From NCBI GenBank assembly GCA_946529215.1, contig CAMMZC010000006.1, positions 1-64,000 on the forward strand: DNA of 64,000 nt, in the 5' to 3' direction. This DNA is from an uncultured Clostridia bacterium (GTDB taxonomy: Bacteria; Bacillota; Clostridia; TANB77; CAG-508). Below are positions 51,858-59,946 of the stretch, in pieces. Made by a program: the position numbers and the translations under genes. The notes under the pieces were generated by a model. The model worked only from the letters and a program-made list of their open reading frames with translations. It did no database searches and was not told the DNA's origin. Within the stretch, counting starts at the first letter, position 1; the number at the start of each line of letters is the position of its first letter.

Positions 51858-52868
51858 TTATTTACTTGATTCAGATTTTCTTTTTAAATAAAGTACAATT
51901 GCTATTAAAACTACAATTATTCCGAAAGCAATTAATAATATTTTGCTATCATAAGTTTTTGGAGTTTTTACTACTTCTATTGGAGTATATTTTTCTTTTT
52001 TCTCATCATCTTCTTGGTAACATAGTAAGAATTTAGCATCTTTTGTTGTCTCTCCATCTTTAACAGCTTTTAACCAAATTATATATCTGTCTCCTGTTAT
52101 TGTATCATTTGGTTCGACAATATACCCATCTTCTGTTTTTATCCACTTTGAGTCTTTATCTTGTGGATATAATTTGTTATACAAATCCAAAAATTCTTTT
52201 TGTTTTTCGAATTTTTCATATTTGCTTGATATTCCTTCTTGTAGCTTACTCGCCAAATCATATAATTTAGCATTATCTCCAGTTGTTTCTCCTTTAGGAA
52301 TTTTTACCATTTGGTAATAATATTCTGTATTTTCTTCTTTCAAAATAACATATTGACTAAGTACTACAGTATGTTTTACATTGTCATCATCAGTCCAGAC
52401 ATTTGTAATAGAACTATTTTTTTCTTCACCTTTTATTCTTTTAGTTGTATTGTTTACATATTGTATTTCGCTATCTGTCATAATGTTTTTAGTTAAATCA
52501 ATTTTTTCTGCTTCTATTTTATAATCTCCATTTGAGTCTTTTATCCAAATATATGCTTGTTTTTCGTTTTCTTTAAAATATGTGTCATATATTTTCTCGT
52601 TAATATATGCTGTATTTAATCTTTCGTCTTGAATCTTATCTTCTACTGAGCTAATAAAAATCAAATCTTCTTTTACTGTATCTTTGTCTGTAGAAAAAGC
52701 AAAATTAAATTGACTATTACATATATTTTTGTAATAGATGATAAAATCTTTCTCTGCCTTTTGTATTATAATTTTATTTTCTTCTGTTGCAGCCTTAACT
52801 GGCAATTGAATTAATACTATCGACATAATAAAAACAATAGTTATTATGTTAAACAATATTTTTTTCAT
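51858..52868 (-). CDS. secreted, probably sortase-anchored surface protein
   Basis: 336 aa. An N-terminal signal peptide (MKKILFNIITIVFIMSIVLI, then QLPVKAATEEN, cleavage after KAA) is followed by an extracellular domain of about 270 residues with no family recognised. It is rich in K/D/E/Y and contains Trp-rich beta-like segments (AYIWIKDSNGDYKIEAEK; WIKTEDGYIVEPNDTITGDR). The C-terminal 40 residues form a cell-wall sorting-type tail: VVKTPKTYDS, a membrane segment (KILLIAFGIIVVLIAIVLYL) and KRKSESSK. The TPKTYDS motif is a divergent LPXTG analogue. First gene of the sortase operon, with a strong promoter at 52923. Confidence 0.75.
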   Translation of the reverse strand: MKKILFNIITIVFIMSIVLIQLPVKAATEENKIIIQKAEKDFIIYYKNICNSQFNFAFSTDKDTVKEDLIFISSVEDKIQDERLNTAYINEKIYDTYFKENEKQAYIWIKDSNGDYKIEAEKIDLTKNIMTDSEIQYVNNTTKRIKGEEKNSSITNVWTDDDNVKHTVVLSQYVILKEENTEYYYQMVKIPKGETTGDNAKLYDLASKLQEGISSKYEKFEKQKEFLDLYNKLYPQDKDSKWIKTEDGYIVEPNDTITGDRYIIWLKAVKDGETTKDAKFLLCYQEDDEKKEKYTPIEVVKTPKTYDSKILLIAFGIIVVLIAIVLYLKRKSESSK

Positions 52869-52922
52869 AGTTCCCTCCTTTTTATAAAAAAATTCTATTA
52901 AATTTTTAATTTTTTCATCTAC

Positions 52923-52951
52923 ATTATATCAAATTTTCCATAATTTGTAAA
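52923..52951 (-). promoter_or_regulatory. promoter of the sortase operon
   Basis: TTTACA, 17-nt spacer, consensus TATAAT with TGA upstream. It is 55 bp from ATG 52868. Confidence 0.85.
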
Positions 52952-52997
52952 GAGTTTTGCACAATTTTTCCTACAGATTGTCCACATTTAAACATTT

Positions 52998-53744
52998 TTA
53001 TTTATTTTTTGCAACCTGTATATAATAACAGAATTCTTCTATTAAAAATGTAGGCATTATTTTAGCAAAAAATTTAGTGCATTTTATCCCAAAACCTGGA
53101 ATTATCATAAACTTATTTTTAAGCATTTTATCAATAGCATATTTTGCAACATACTCGCTCGATAATCCTTTGGCTTTAAATTTAACATTTGCTACATTAT
53201 TAAAATTTGTGTTTACAGGTCCTGGACATAATAAACTTAACTTAACATTTGATTTTTTCTTTTTTAATTCTTTATCTATTGCTCTTGTTAAAGAAACTAC
53301 ATAATTTTTTGAGGCATAATATGTAGCCATTAGTGGTCCTGGCATAAACCCTGCAATAGATGCAACATTCATAATATATCCTTTATTCTTTTCTACCATA
53401 TCTTTCAAGTATAATTTAGTTAAAATATGAAGTGCTGTAATGTTTGTCTCTATCATAGAAATTTCTTTATCTAAATTTGTATTTATAAAATTTCCAAATT
53501 CACCAAATCCCGCATTGTTAATTAGAATATCAACATCTTTTATTTGCTCATATAATTTGTAGCAATTCTCACTTTTACTTAAATCCATTGCAATAATTTC
53601 TACATTTGTTGTTAGTTCTTCTTTCAACTCCTCAAGTGCTTTTTCATTTCTTGCCACAATTACTAAATCATATCCCAATCTAGATAAATATCTTGCCATA
53701 TCTCTTCCTATTCCAGAAGATGCTCCTGTGATTAAAGCTTTCAT
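52998..53744 (-). CDS. short-chain dehydrogenase/reductase (SDR)
   Basis: 248-aa classical SDR. The cofactor site is ITGASSGIGRDMARYL (TGxxxGIG), then MDLSKSEN and LINNAGFGEFG (NNAG). The catalytic serine lies in MNVASIAGFMP and YxxxK in TYYASKNYVV. An Arg in the cofactor loop (VARNEKAL) suggests NADP(H). The C-terminal region has a hydrophobic end (MIIPGFGIKCTKFFAKIMPT), as in membrane-associated DltE/YqjQ-type SDRs. It has its own promoter and a following terminator; substrate unknown. Confidence 0.93.
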   Translation of the reverse strand: MKALITGASSGIGRDMARYLSRLGYDLVIVARNEKALEELKEELTTNVEIIAMDLSKSENCYKLYEQIKDVDILINNAGFGEFGNFINTNLDKEISMIETNITALHILTKLYLKDMVEKNKGYIMNVASIAGFMPGPLMATYYASKNYVVSLTRAIDKELKKKKSNVKLSLLCPGPVNTNFNNVANVKFKAKGLSSEYVAKYAIDKMLKNKFMIIPGFGIKCTKFFAKIMPTFLIEEFCYYIQVAKNK

Positions 53745-53766
53745 AATTTCCTCCTCTTCAAATCAG

Positions 53767-53795
53767 ATTATATCATTTTAAAATCATTATTTCAA
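53767..53795 (-). promoter_or_regulatory. promoter of the SDR gene
   Basis: TTGAAA, 17-nt spacer, TATAAT with TGA upstream, 23 bp before the ATG. Confidence 0.8.
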
Positions 53796-53849
53796 TAGTA
53801 TTTGTTTAAGAACAATTTACAACAGATTAAGTAATATGTCTGCCCCATT

Positions 53850-53890
53850 AAAAAATAGACCCTATCTTTTTAGATAAGATCCATTTTTTT
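53850..53890. terminator. terminator downstream of ftsL
   Basis: Imperfect stem AAAAAATAGACCCTATCT/AGATAAGATCCATTTTTTT with a TTTT loop, A-run on one side and T-run on the other. It closes the minus-strand mraZ-rsmH-ftsL transcript before the SDR promoter. Confidence 0.75.
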
Positions 53891-53922
53891 GAGGTAAAAA
53901 TATTGTATTTTAAATGAACGTG

Positions 53923-54483
53923 CTATTTAAATAATTTTGCAAATAAGTCTTTAAGCCAATTTGTGGTATTTTCTGTTTCAATTTCAGGTGTTGCAGATTC
54001 TGTATAATCTTTTCTTGGTAATGTAATATATACTTTTTGATCATTTTCCAGTTTTTGCATTCCTAATTGTTTTTTTGCTGATTTTTCTAAACTTTTTAAA
54101 TTTAAACTGCTTTCTATATTTATTTCTGTTTGACCATTTGTTTTCTCTAGTGCTGATAATTCTTGTTTTCTATTTTGAATTTGATTAAACTTTTCTGTAA
54201 TAAGTGAGTTTCTATAACTTATAGTAAGCAATATTAAAAACATACTAATAATTATTGCTATATTTTGGTAATGTATCTTTTTTTCCTTCTTTAATTGTTC
54301 CATTCTTTGCTTCTCTTCAGCTTTTATTTTTTTAATATTTTTATTATTTTGTTTAGTTTTTTTCTTATTTGTCTGTTTTCTTTTTGGATTTCTATATGGA
54401 TTGTTTTTTGGATTTTTTTTCGGATTATATTCTGGCTGTATTTTTCTAGGGCTTGTTCCATATTGATACATACTGCCTGCCAT
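53923..54483 (-). CDS. ftsL: cell division protein FtsL-like
   Basis: 186-aa bitopic protein. The 75-residue cytoplasmic start is extremely rich in K, N and R (KKNPKNNPYRNPKRKQTNKK). One membrane segment (IAIIISMFLILLTISY) is followed by a coiled coil (SLITEKFNQIQNRKQELSAL) and a short DivIC/FtsL-like extracytoplasmic end (LKSLEKSAKKQLGMQKLEND, then YITLPRKD). Position directly after rsmH, 34 bp away, is the classic dcw order. The sequence family is fast-evolving, so identification rests on topology and context. The usual next gene, a class B PBP, is absent here. ATG 54483 follows AGTGAGGTGAGAACTT. Confidence 0.82.
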   Translation of the reverse strand: MAGSMYQYGTSPRKIQPEYNPKKNPKNNPYRNPKRKQTNKKKTKQNNKNIKKIKAEEKQRMEQLKKEKKIHYQNIAIIISMFLILLTISYRNSLITEKFNQIQNRKQELSALEKTNGQTEINIESSLNLKSLEKSAKKQLGMQKLENDQKVYITLPRKDYTESATPEIETENTTNWLKDLFAKLFK

Positions 54484-54516
54484 AAGTTCTCACCTCACTT
54501 TCTTTCCTCTGTTATT

Positions 54517-55446
54517 CTATATTTTTTCAAAAATTCTGAGTTTTGCACTTTTTGATCTTGTGTTTTCTTTTTGCTCTTCCTCACTTGCAATTATCGGCTT
54601 TTTATTAATGACTTTACCTAACTCTTTTGCACCACATACACAATACGGTAAATCTTTTGGGCATGTACAAATTCCTTTTGCTTTGTTAAATGAGTTTTTT
54701 ACTGCTCTATCTTCTAACGAATGAAATGTAATAACACATAATCTTCCTCCAGGTGCTAAAACATCTATACAATCTGATATTGTTTTTTCTAAAGGCTTTA
54801 TTTCATTATTAACTTCAATTCTAATCGCTTGAAAAGTTTTCTTAGCTGGATGCCCTCCATTTTGCTTTGATTTTGGTATTGAATTTTCTATTATCTCTAC
54901 TAATTCTTTTGTGGTCTCTATTTCTTTATTTTTTCTATATTTACAAATATTTTTTGCAATAATTCTCGAAAATTTCTCTTCTCCATATTCATAAATAATA
55001 TTTGCCAAATTCTCTTCTTTATAAGTATTTATAACAGTTTTAGCTGTAAGAGTCTGAGTTTTGTCCATTCTCATATCTAGCACATTTTCTCCCAAATAGC
55101 TAAAACCTCTATTTCTTTCATCTAATTGATATGATGAAACTCCCAAATCTAAGAGTATTCCATCAACTTTTTCTATTCCTATTTCTTCTAATATTTCTTT
55201 AATATCATCATGGTTTCCATATATATATTTTACATTTTTATATTCTGCTAAATTTTGTTTTGCAGCTTGCAAAGCATCTTTGTCTCTATCTATTCCTATT
55301 AAAAGTCCTTTATCTGACAAATTTTGCAAAATCACTTTACTATGTCCTGCTCCTCCAAGTGTTCCATCTACATAGATACCATTTCTTTTAATATTTAAAC
55401 CTTCTATGCATTCTTTTAATAATACTGGTTTGTGCTTAAATTCCAA
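54517..55446 (-). CDS. rsmH: 16S rRNA (cytosine1402-N4)-methyltransferase RsmH
   Basis: SAM-dependent methyltransferase (MraW) acting on C1402 of 16S rRNA in the 30S P site. 309 aa from the chosen start: LEFKHKPVLLKECIEGLNIK, then YVDGTLGGAGHSKVILQNL (motif I). GILLDLGVSSYQLDERNRGFSY, GGHPAKKTFQAIRIEVN and PGGRLCVITFHSLEDR follow. A CPKDLPYCVCG segment and RSAKLRIFEKI form the end. The TTG at 55446 sits just after GAGGTGGAAAAA; the longer frame from 55476 lacks a site. Second gene of the mraZ cluster. Confidence 0.95.
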   Translation of the reverse strand: MEFKHKPVLLKECIEGLNIKRNGIYVDGTLGGAGHSKVILQNLSDKGLLIGIDRDKDALQAAKQNLAEYKNVKYIYGNHDDIKEILEEIGIEKVDGILLDLGVSSYQLDERNRGFSYLGENVLDMRMDKTQTLTAKTVINTYKEENLANIIYEYGEEKFSRIIAKNICKYRKNKEIETTKELVEIIENSIPKSKQNGGHPAKKTFQAIRIEVNNEIKPLEKTISDCIDVLAPGGRLCVITFHSLEDRAVKNSFNKAKGICTCPKDLPYCVCGAKELGKVINKKPIIASEEEQKENTRSKSAKLRIFEKI

Positions 55447-55997
55447 TTTTTCCACCTCGTTTTGTATATATTTCAAAACTATTTTAATAATTATTATAGC
55501 TTATTAATATATTAAATTCAAGCAACTGATTTTTATTATACCAGTTGCTTGATATGTAAGTAATTATTCTTTGGTATAAATTGGATACAAATTATCTTTA
55601 GTAAGTTTTCTTTAGATTTAAAGCTTTATTCATTTTTCCTTTTTTCTTATGTAAATAATTATTAATCATTTGTTATATTTTTTTCTTTTGCAATATTTTA
55701 TATCATCATATTTCATCTTGTGTTTTTATTTGAAATCTTATGTATTTTTTGTACTTTCACTTTCCTTGGTATATTTAGTTACTTTAATAACTTTGCATTT
55801 GTACATTATAGTTTATTATTTATTTTTCTTACGTACTTTTTTGTTCCCTTAATAACTTTGCTTAAGTCTTCTACGTTCCCTTTTATTTTCATTTGTTTCT
55901 TTGTATTTTCTTTAGAAATTTATATAAACCTTTTTAAAGGATTATATACATAATAGTTGTTTTTCTATTAATTTAGTTGCCTAAAGTTATATCTTCT
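55447..55997. other. 551-bp gap between mraZ and rsmH
   Basis: No large gene. A perfect 11-bp hairpin, TCAAGCAACTG/CAGTTGCTTGA (55518-55552), lies in the middle left. Its minus-strand loop contains TATAAT with TGG upstream, so it may hold an extended -10 promoter for rsmH. Two runs of GCAAAGTTATTAA on the minus strand (near 55790 and 55855) are 12-13-nt direct repeats. Three tiny open frames follow one another on the minus strand; the best is listed separately. The rest is T-rich. Confidence 0.5.
55806..55892 (-). CDS. possible 28-aa small protein between mraZ and rsmH
   Basis: Frame from ATG 55892 to TAA encoding MKIKGNVEDLSKVIKGTKKY followed by VRKINNKL, basic and helical. No good ribosome binding site is seen, and a gap of this size may produce such frames by chance. 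It is listed only because its amino-acid composition is gene-like and the gap is long for this operon. Confidence 0.2.
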   Translation of the reverse strand: MKIKGNVEDLSKVIKGTKKYVRKINNKL

Positions 55998-56423
55998 TTA
56001 TATACCTAGCATTGTCATATTTTCTGCAATTTCGTCTGCTGAAATTTCTTCATCTTTTGAAATCCAAACATCTTTATTCCATATTTCAAGTCTTGTTCCA
56101 ACTCCAATTATTACTGCTTCTTTTTCTAAATTTGCTGCTATTCTTAAATTGCTTGGTATTAAAAATCTTCCTTGTTTGTCAATTTCGCATTCTGTTGCTC
56201 CTGCTAAGAAAAATCTTACAAAATTTCTTGCATTCTTATCTGATAATGGTAGTGATTTTAACTTAGTTTCAAAATTCTTCCACTCTTCCTGTGAAAATGC
56301 AAATAGACATCCATCAAGTCCTTTTGTAACTATAAATGCCTCACCCATATCTCTGCGAAGTTTTGATGGCATTGAAAGCCTTCCTTTTGCGTCTATTGTA
56401 TGTTCATATTCACCTATTAGCAT
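55998..56423 (-). CDS. mraZ: transcriptional regulator MraZ
   Basis: 141-aa DNA-binding regulator of the division and cell-wall cluster. Two SpoVT/AbrB-like swapped-hairpin halves contain the conserved Dxx[22 protein letters not shown], and [20 protein letters not shown]. It binds three TGGG-like boxes in its own promoter, and matching boxes are seen at 56447-56472. ATG 56423 follows AAAGTGAGGTGAAATTCTT. It is first of the mraZ-rsmH-ftsL series. Confidence 0.95.
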   Translation of the reverse strand: MLIGEYEHTIDAKGRLSMPSKLRRDMGEAFIVTKGLDGCLFAFSQEEWKNFETKLKSLPLSDKNARNFVRFFLAGATECEIDKQGRFLIPSNLRIAANLEKEAVIIGVGTRLEIWNKDVWISKDEEISADEIAENMTMLGI

Positions 56424-56446
56424 AAGAATTTCACCTCACTTTTTAT

Positions 56447-56472
56447 ACCACTTCAAACCACTTTTTACCACT
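56447..56472 (-). promoter_or_regulatory. MraZ operator: three AGTGGT boxes at 10-bp spacing
   Basis: On the minus strand AGTGGT occurs at 56472-56467, 56462-56457 and 56452-56447, exactly 10 bp apart. A degenerate AGTGAG follows near the ribosome binding site. Known MraZ operators are 4-6-bp GTGG-type repeats with 5-nt spacers, a 10-bp period. They cover the expected transcription start, downstream of the -10 element, so repression of its own gene is expected. Confidence 0.85.
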
Positions 56473-56480
56473 TCAATTAA

Positions 56481-56509
56481 ATTTTATAACACTTTTATAT
56501 ATTTTGCAA
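56481..56509 (-). promoter_or_regulatory. mraZ promoter
   Basis: TTGCAA, 17-nt spacer, TAAAAT, ending nine bases before the first MraZ box. Confidence 0.7.
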
Positions 56510-56548
56510 TAGTTTTTTGAAATTTTTTCAAAAAATTTCAAAAAAAAT

Positions 56549-56586
56549 AAGCCTAGCATATTTTTATTAATATACTAAGCTTTTTT
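56549..56586 (-). terminator. terminator of the winged-helix gene
   Basis: Stem AAGCTTAGTATATT/ATATGCTAGGCTT with two mismatches. The minus-strand tail is ATTTTTTTT. It separates this gene from the mraZ promoter. Confidence 0.8.
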
Positions 56587-56595
56587 AATTTAATT

Positions 56596-57534
56596 TTACC
56601 CTAATACCTTTAATTCAGGCACATAAACCTTATATTTCTTAGTCTCAGGATCTAATTTAAATTCTGTTAAAGATTTATCTAAAGAAGTATTTATTTGTTT
56701 TAAATCTGTTGTGTAATAAAGATTTATATTTTTTAATTCTATTTTATTCATAACTATTTCTTTAAATGTTTCTGCCATATGTTTATCATCTTCACATACT
56801 AAAATAAGCTGTGGTAATCCTTCAAATCCTGAATCCATTGGTACAAAATTATCATAGAAATCTTTATAAAATTTCATCTTTTCTACAAATTTTGTTTGCC
56901 AATTATCTTCTCTTCTTATAACTTCAAAAAGAAATTCTATTGACTTTTTGTTCTTTGTTAGTTTTACAGCTCCACCACTTGCTTTAAAAACTTTTCCCAT
57001 CATTTTTGCTTTTAAAGTAGGTTTTACTATATATGAATCAAATACTTTTACTTTTTGTAAATATGCAATAATGACTTGATTTCCTGCTAATCTTTTTTTT
57101 ATCATAGATACTGGTTTTGTGTTATCAGATTGTTGCCATTTACATTCTATTTCTCTTGTTCCAAGTAAATATTTACCCATTTTTTCTAAACAATAAATTC
57201 TATAAGTTCCTTTGCCTTCATCTGAATTAAAGAAATATCTTGTTAAAACTTTTGATTTAACAAGTGATTCTAATTTGTTGTTTAATTTATCTTGTGAACC
57301 TACATCATATCCTTTAAACTCAAGCATTTGCATTAATTGACGTGATGTAATAAATTCAAATTCATTTACCAATTCTAAAATTGCAAAATGAATATCTGTA
57401 ATATGTCCTATATTAATTTTGTGTACTATTTGGTTCATAGAAACATATCCATCTTGACCATCAAATATTTTTATTTCACCTTTTCTAATTGCAAAAGGTG
57501 ATACTTCTGCTTTAATTTGGCTATCTTCTACCAT
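56596..57534 (-). CDS. unknown winged-helix protein, replication-relaxation-like
   Basis: 312-aa protein. Residues about 40-115 look like a winged helix: IGHITDIHFAILELVNEFEF, ITSRQLMQMLEFKGYDVGSQ, then LVKSKVLTRYFFNSDEGKGT. The remainder is an alpha/beta domain with KSIEFLFEVIRREDNWQTKF and PQLILVCEDDKHMAETFKEI, which resembles the nuclease-like half of replication-relaxation (MobC-type) proteins. That family usually belongs to mobile elements, but no other mobility gene is near. ATG 57534 follows AGAAGGAGAAAAAT. Assignment is tentative. Confidence 0.6.
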   Translation of the reverse strand: MVEDSQIKAEVSPFAIRKGEIKIFDGQDGYVSMNQIVHKINIGHITDIHFAILELVNEFEFITSRQLMQMLEFKGYDVGSQDKLNNKLESLVKSKVLTRYFFNSDEGKGTYRIYCLEKMGKYLLGTREIECKWQQSDNTKPVSMIKKRLAGNQVIIAYLQKVKVFDSYIVKPTLKAKMMGKVFKASGGAVKLTKNKKSIEFLFEVIRREDNWQTKFVEKMKFYKDFYDNFVPMDSGFEGLPQLILVCEDDKHMAETFKEIVMNKIELKNINLYYTTDLKQINTSLDKSLTEFKLDPETKKYKVYVPELKVLG

Positions 57535-57654
57535 ATTTTTCTCCTTCTATCCATTTGAACTACACATCTATTATATATCAAATTTTAAACTTTTTCAATA
57601 TTTCATGTATATTTTTCCCTTTTTTGAAAAAACTAATTAATATATCAATTTTGA

Positions 57655-57693
57655 AATTAATGCGCCGGAGCAATGCGACTTAAGACATTAATT
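57655..57693 (+). promoter_or_regulatory. hairpin with GC-rich interior upstream of spoVAC
   Basis: AATTAATG and CATTAATT (perfect 8-bp stem) enclose 23 bases including GCGCCGGAGC and AATGCGAC, strongly GC-rich compared with its surroundings. It lies about 55 bp before the spoVAC start. No clear sigma-A promoter is visible; forespore sigma factor control would be expected but cannot be confirmed by eye. Confidence 0.4.
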
Positions 57694-57748
57694 AAAAAAT
57701 TTATATATTAATTATTTAAGAAAATAATTTTTGAAAGGAAAAACTAAT

Positions 57749-58213
57749 ATGGAAAACCCATTAAACACGCAGAAAGAATATCAAGAATATGTAAATCAAA
57801 AATCACCTAACTCCCCTACTTTAAAAAATTGTTTTAACGCTTTTTGGGTTGGAGGTTTAATTTGCTCAATTGGACAAATTATAATGGATTTTTGTTTATA
57901 TAAAGGAATTGATAAAGAAATTTCAGGTACAATAGTATCTATTGTTTTAATTGCTATAAGTGCATTTTTAACAGGTTTAAATATCTTTAATAAAATAGGA
58001 AAATTTGCAGGTGCAGGTTCTTTAGTTCCAATTACTGGATTTGCAAATTCAATTGTTGCTCCATCCATGGAATACAAATCTGAAGGATATGTTATGGGAG
58101 TAGGTAGTAAAATGTTTACAGTTGCAGGTCCTGTTTTGGTTTATGGTATTTCTACTGCTATAATCGTAGGAATTGCTTATTTACTTTTTAATAGTCCTGC
58201 AACTTTAGTTTAG
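57749..58213 (+). CDS. spoVAC: stage V sporulation protein AC
   Basis: Membrane channel subunit for dipicolinic acid uptake and release in spores. The 154-aa product begins MENPLNTQKEYQEYVNQKSP and has four to five hydrophobic segments. The family sequence is AFWVGGLICSIGQIIMDFC, GAGSLVPITGFANSIVAPSM, and EGYVMGVGSKMFTVAGPVLV. ATG 57749 follows GAAAGGAAAAACTAAT; the frame opens at a TTG in that same box. It is the first gene of the conserved AC-AD-AE set. Confidence 0.96.
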   Translation: MENPLNTQKEYQEYVNQKSPNSPTLKNCFNAFWVGGLICSIGQIIMDFCLYKGIDKEISGTIVSIVLIAISAFLTGLNIFNKIGKFAGAGSLVPITGFANSIVAPSMEYKSEGYVMGVGSKMFTVAGPVLVYGISTAIIVGIAYLLFNSPATLV

Positions 58214-58338
58214 TAGATATTGCTATTAAATTAATATTCTTTATAATTTCAAAATTATACAATTTATTTTAATAATATGCTGATTATGTGATTAAAAAAG
58301 ACTTTCACACAATTGTATACAAAGAAAGGATACGTAAA

Positions 58339-59340
58339 ATGCAAAAATTAGGAAAACAAACAATAAAATTTGATAATCCACCAACAATTGTGGATTGTGC
58401 AACTATTGTAGGTCCAAAAGAATCTAATGGTCCTTTAGCAAAATATTTTGACAAATGTTTAGAAGATGAAATGTGGGGTGAAAAAACTTGGGAAAAGGCT
58501 GAAAGCAAAATTGTAAAAGAAACTGCAAATATGGTAATTTCAAAATCAGGTATCCCTGCCAATAAAATAGAGTATTGCTTTGCAGGTGATTTGCTTAATC
58601 AATGTATATCTTCAAGTTTTGGATTAAGAGATTTGAATATTCCATTTTTTGGGATATTTGGTGCTTGTTCAACTTTTGTTGAAGGTTTATCTTTAGCTTC
58701 TATTTTAGTTGAAAATGGAATAAACTATGTTTTAATTTCTGCTTCAAGCCATTTTTGTAGTTCTGAAAAACAATTCAGATTTCCTCTTGAACTTGGAAAT
58801 CAAAGACCTCCTACTTCGCAATGGACTGTTACAGGTTCTGGAAGCTCAATTATTGCAAAAAATGGACAAGGTCCTTTTATTACAAGTATAACTTCAGGAA
58901 AAATAGTGGATATGGGAATTAAAGATGCAAATAATATGGGAGCTGCAATGGCACCTGCGGCACACTCAACATTAATAACACATTTTAAAGACACAGGAAG
59001 AAGTCCAAATTATTATGATGCAATTCTTACAGGAGATTTAGGACATATTGGAAAAGACATTTTAATAGATTTGTGCAAAAATTCAGGATATAATATTAAT
59101 TCTGTGTACAACGATTGTGGCGTTTTGATTTTTGATAAAGAAAAGCAGGATACTCACTCGGGTGGCAGTGGTTGTGGTTGTTGCGCAAGTGTATTTTCAG
59201 GATATTTATTTAAACAATTAAAAGAAAAAAAATTAAAACGAATTTTGTTAATTGCAACAGGAGCTCTTATGAATTCTATGAGTTCACAACAAGGTGAGTC
59301 AATTCCTGGAATTGCTCACGCAATTAGTATTGAAATTTAA
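58339..59340 (+). CDS. spoVAD: stage V sporulation protein AD
   Basis: Thiolase-fold protein that binds dipicolinic acid and partners SpoVAC. 333 aa. It opens QKLGKQTIKFDNPPTIVDCA, then TIVGPKESNGPLAKYFDKCL and AGDLLNQCISSSFGLRDLNI, FFGIFGACSTFVEGLSLAS, and AAMAPAAHSTLITHFKDTGR. The end is GSGCGCCASVFSGYLFKQLK. The ATG at 58339 follows AAAGGATACGTAAA; the longer frame from 58288 has no site. Length agrees with B. subtilis SpoVAD. Confidence 0.97.
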   Translation: MQKLGKQTIKFDNPPTIVDCATIVGPKESNGPLAKYFDKCLEDEMWGEKTWEKAESKIVKETANMVISKSGIPANKIEYCFAGDLLNQCISSSFGLRDLNIPFFGIFGACSTFVEGLSLASILVENGINYVLISASSHFCSSEKQFRFPLELGNQRPPTSQWTVTGSGSSIIAKNGQGPFITSITSGKIVDMGIKDANNMGAAMAPAAHSTLITHFKDTGRSPNYYDAILTGDLGHIGKDILIDLCKNSGYNINSVYNDCGVLIFDKEKQDTHSGGSGCGCCASVFSGYLFKQLKEKKLKRILLIATGALMNSMSSQQGESIPGIAHAISIEI

Positions 59341-59477
59341 TAAAAAACTTAATTTTGCTATATTAAAATTTAATCCAAAAGTTATTATGTACTTCTGTTT
59401 TTAATTAAGTTTTGCTTTTTAATACACATTTTAGATTAAATTTTATAATTATAATAATACAGAAAGGATTTTATAAA

Positions 59478-59864
59478 ATGGATTTTATAAATAGTATTGA
59501 TTGGATGCAATTACTTAGATGTTTTGTAATTGGTGGTTCACTTTGTGTAATCGGACAAATTTTAATAGATAAAACTAAACTTACACCTGCTAGAATTTTA
59601 GTTGCTTATGTTACAATAGGTGTTATTTTAGGAGGACTCGGAATATATAAATATCTTGTAGACTTTGCTGGATCTGGAGCTACTGTCCCTCTTACTGGAT
59701 TTGGTTACAACTTGGCCAAAGGAACGATTGAAGCTGTAAAAGAAAATGGCTTAATCGGTGCTTTTACAGGTGGACTTAAAGCAAGTGCAGGAGGAATTGC
59801 TGCGGCAGTATTTTTTGGATATATTGCTTCTCTAATTTCTAAACCTAAAATAAAAAAACAATAA
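59478..59864 (+). CDS. spoVAE: stage V sporulation protein AE
   Basis: 128-aa membrane protein of the SpoVA complex (SpoVAEb-type). Four hydrophobic segments are present. LLRCFVIGGSLCVIGQILID is clearly homologous to the SpoVAC segment GLICSIGQIIMD. SGATVPLTGFGYNLAKGTIE and GLIGAFTGGLKASAGGIAAA follow. ATG 59478 follows AAAGGATTTTATAAA. SpoVAC, AD and AE are each separated by 120-140 bp, an unusually loose arrangement. Confidence 0.95.
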   Translation: MDFINSIDWMQLLRCFVIGGSLCVIGQILIDKTKLTPARILVAYVTIGVILGGLGIYKYLVDFAGSGATVPLTGFGYNLAKGTIEAVKENGLIGAFTGGLKASAGGIAAAVFFGYIASLISKPKIKKQ

Positions 59865-59867
59865 TGA

Positions 59868-59894
59868 GGTAGAAAACTTTTATGGTTTTCCACC
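59868..59894 (-). terminator. terminator after the MucBP-repeat gene
   Basis: Stem GGTGGAAAAC/GTTTTCTACC with one mismatch on the minus strand, followed at a short distance by TTTTTTT. It lies near the stop of the plus-strand spoVAE gene as well. Confidence 0.6.
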
Positions 59895-59946
59895 CCAACT
59901 ATTGACATTTAGCCACTATTAAATTCAGTATCTAGTTAATATAATT

